From DATKFM01 sp963810485 (GTDB lineage Bacteria; Pseudomonadota; Alphaproteobacteria; Dongiales; Dongiaceae): DNA of 64,000 nt. Shown one piece after another: positions 62,783 through 64,000 of the stretch. The stretch is taken from the NCBI GenBank assembly GCA_963810485.1, contig CAWENQ010000006.1, forward strand, positions 124,001 to 188,000, read 5' to 3'. Numbering within the stretch: the first letter of the stretch is position 1; each line of letters begins with the position of its first letter. The notes under the pieces are model-generated. The model made no database searches. It was not told the origin of the DNA and worked only from the letters and a program-made list of their open reading frames with translations. A program made the position numbers and the translations under genes.

Positions 62783-62817
62783 AGGCCTTCGCCCTCTGAC
62801 GGCGGACGAGTCGTCCC

Positions 62818-63711
62818 ATGCAGGCGTCGCGGCCTGCGCAGAACGCTAACGATCCGATCTCCCCTGCGGCATCGCTGCCGACGGCGGGGATCGGATTGCG
62901 CTTTCAGCATCACCGCGCGATTCTCGATGAGCGTCCGCCGGTCGGCTTCGTCGAAGTCCACAGCGAGAACTATCTCGGCGGCGGTCCGGCGATAAAGCAT
63001 CTTCAGGCGGTTCGGCGGGAATATCCCGTCAGCCTCCATGGCGTCGGCCTCTCGCTCGGCAGCGCCGACGGATTGGACCTCAATCATTTGCGGCGCGTTT
63101 GTGAGCTGGCGGACCGCATCGATCCCTTGTTCGTCTCCGAGCATATTTCCTGGAGCGTCACCGGCGGAGTCTATCTCAACGACCTGCTGCCCCTGCCCTA
63201 TACCGAGGAAGCGCTGTCGATCTTCTGCGCCAATGTGCAGGGGATGCAGGAAGCGCTGAAGCAGCCGGTGCTGGTGGAGAATCCATCCACGTACTTGCAG
63301 TTCGCCCATTCGACGATTCCGGAGTGGGAGTTCGTCGCCGAGATTTCCAAGCGCACCGGCTGCGGCCTGCTCTTGGATGTGAACAACATCTATGTCAGTG
63401 CCTGCAATCATGGCCTCGATACCGGCAGGTATCTGCAAGCCATGCCGCGCAGCGCCGTGCGCGAGATCCATCTGGCCGGCCATACCGCCAAGCAGATCGG
63501 CGATCAGACCCTGCGCATCGACGATCACGGCTCGGCCGTGTGCGACGAGGTCTGGGCGCTCTATGGCGACGCAATCCGGCTGCTCGGGCCTGTGCCGACA
63601 TTGATCGAATGGGATTCCCGGATACCGCCACTGGCCGATATCGTCGCCGAAGCTGCGAAGGCCGATTTCATTGCGCAAAGTCAAAGGGAGTGCGCCGATG
63701 CAGCTGCGTGA
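62818..63711 (+). CDS. bufB: DUF692 multinuclear non-heme iron oxygenase (BufB)
   Basis: 297 residues, TIM-barrel. Metal-site and fold signatures: GIGLRFQHHRAIL, FVEVHSENYLG, SLHGVGLSLG, FVSEHISWSV, VLVENPSTYLQF, LLLDVNNIYVSACNHG, REIHLAGHT, IDDHGSAVCDEVW and TLIEWDSRIPP. MNIO enzymes of this type (MbnB and BufB) use iron and oxygen to modify cysteines of a partner peptide. It follows bufA by 35 bp and overlaps the next gene start. The N-terminal 20 residues are Ala/Ser-rich and not conserved. Confidence 0.92.
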   Translation: MQASRPAQNANDPISPAASLPTAGIGLRFQHHRAILDERPPVGFVEVHSENYLGGGPAIKHLQAVRREYPVSLHGVGLSLGSADGLDLNHLRRVCELADRIDPLFVSEHISWSVTGGVYLNDLLPLPYTEEALSIFCANVQGMQEALKQPVLVENPSTYLQFAHSTIPEWEFVAEISKRTGCGLLLDVNNIYVSACNHGLDTGRYLQAMPRSAVREIHLAGHTAKQIGDQTLRIDDHGSAVCDEVWALYGDAIRLLGPVPTLIEWDSRIPPLADIVAEAAKADFIAQSQRECADAAA

Positions 63712-64000
63712 ACTCCAGCAGGCCATCGCCCGCGGCATCCTGACCGATCAGCCGGAACCTCTCGCCGCCGTCGTGCGCGAGGATGGGCTCGACTACGACA
63801 AACGGCTGCAGGTCTACCGCAACAACACGATCATCAGCCTGACCGAGGCGCTGAAGGCGACGTTTCCCGTCGCCGCCGCATTGGTCGGCGAAAAATTCTT
63901 CGGCTTTGCGGCGAAAACCTTTATATCAGGCAATCCGCCGCTGGCGCCGCGTTTGGCGGAGTATGGCGGCGAATTTTCGGATTTCCTCGCAGAGTTCGAG
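63698..64000 (+). CDS. bufC: DUF2063 partner protein (BufC), partial at window end
   Basis: The ATG at 63698 lies 14 bp inside the bufB end. The 101 codons available read MQLRELQQAIARGILT, then YDKRLQVYRNNTIISLTEALKATFP and a C-terminal part that starts VGEKFFGFAAKTFI and LAEYGGEFSDFLAEFE, matching the DNA-binding-like N-terminal domain of DUF2063. BufC-like proteins present the precursor to the MNIO enzyme. The rest of the gene, and any DoxX-type membrane gene often found next, lies beyond the window. Confidence 0.88.
   Translation, partial: MQLRELQQAIARGILTDQPEPLAAVVREDGLDYDKRLQVYRNNTIISLTEALKATFPVAAALVGEKFFGFAAKTFISGNPPLAPRLAEYGGEFSDFLAEFE

Noticed and set aside
1..64000. Prophage, integrative element or defence island
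   Set aside because: No integrase, phage structural gene, restriction gene or toxin-antitoxin pair was recognised, and gene content is chromosomal throughout.

Overview
The window is GC-rich DNA from an alphaproteobacterium. The best fit is Rhodospirillales or a nearby environmental order. Support comes from the lepB-rnc-era cluster, a single bifunctional Rel/SpoT next to rpoZ and acpS, a cysD-cysNC pair, an aspartate/glutamate leucyltransferase, a bactofilin-M23 pair, and the dispersed palindromic repeats typical of these genomes. I see no rRNA, tRNA, CRISPR array, prophage or intact insertion sequence.

Layout. 0-8 kb: a partial malonyl-CoA decarboxylase gene diverges from a rightward run: family III CoA-transferase, penicillin-acylase-type Ntn hydrolase, threonine ammonia-lyase, cystathionine beta-synthase, cystathionine gamma-lyase. 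8-13 kb: an RDD membrane protein, the leucyltransferase, an AI-2E-type permease and parC. 13-17.4 kb: a methyltransferase, then a probable copper/redox island with a Met/Gly-repeat secreted protein, a DUF411 protein and a zinc-ribbon class III cyclase. A perfect FNR-type site and a shared 12-bp dyad lie in it. 17.4-24.2 kb: an NTF2-like protein, an RTX protein, a cupredoxin-like protein with a YVTN beta-propeller, and a two-component system. 24.5-37.3 kb: persulfide dioxygenase, 1-Cys peroxiredoxin, an orphan Tat-exported binding protein, dienelactone hydrolase, D-amino-acid dehydrogenase, a second cyclase, recO, a glyoxalase-fold protein, a lipoprotein, a TMADH-like oxidoreductase and an SDR, with several repeat-filled gaps. 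37.5-45.2 kb: era, rnc, lepB, acpS, rel, rpoZ, folK, a NYN-domain gene and a family 5 uracil-DNA glycosylase. 45.2-49.8 kb: an Anbu module (Anbu protease, circularly permuted ATP-grasp, alpha-E), a secreted ClpP-fold protein and a GNAT. 49.8-57.5 kb: smpB, dapA, soluble lytic transglycosylase, HAD dehalogenase, a second threonine dehydratase, bactofilin and an M23 peptidase. 57.7-62.2 kb: cysNC and cysD, divergent from an SLC13/ArsB-type permease, then a cupin. 62.5-64 kb: a bufferin-type operon (DUF2282 precursor, DUF692/MNIO enzyme, DUF2063 partner) that runs off the window.

Themes. Sulfur handling recurs (reverse transsulfuration, persulfide dioxygenase, sulfate activation). Two separate copper-linked loci occur (Met-rich/DUF411 and bufferin).

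Sequence quality. At least 13 frame breaks fall in 12 otherwise intact genes, including parC and recO. Each is explained by one extra base per break and none needs a missing base. That points to insertion-type sequencing error rather than decay, so these genes are annotated as whole CDSs with the break noted.
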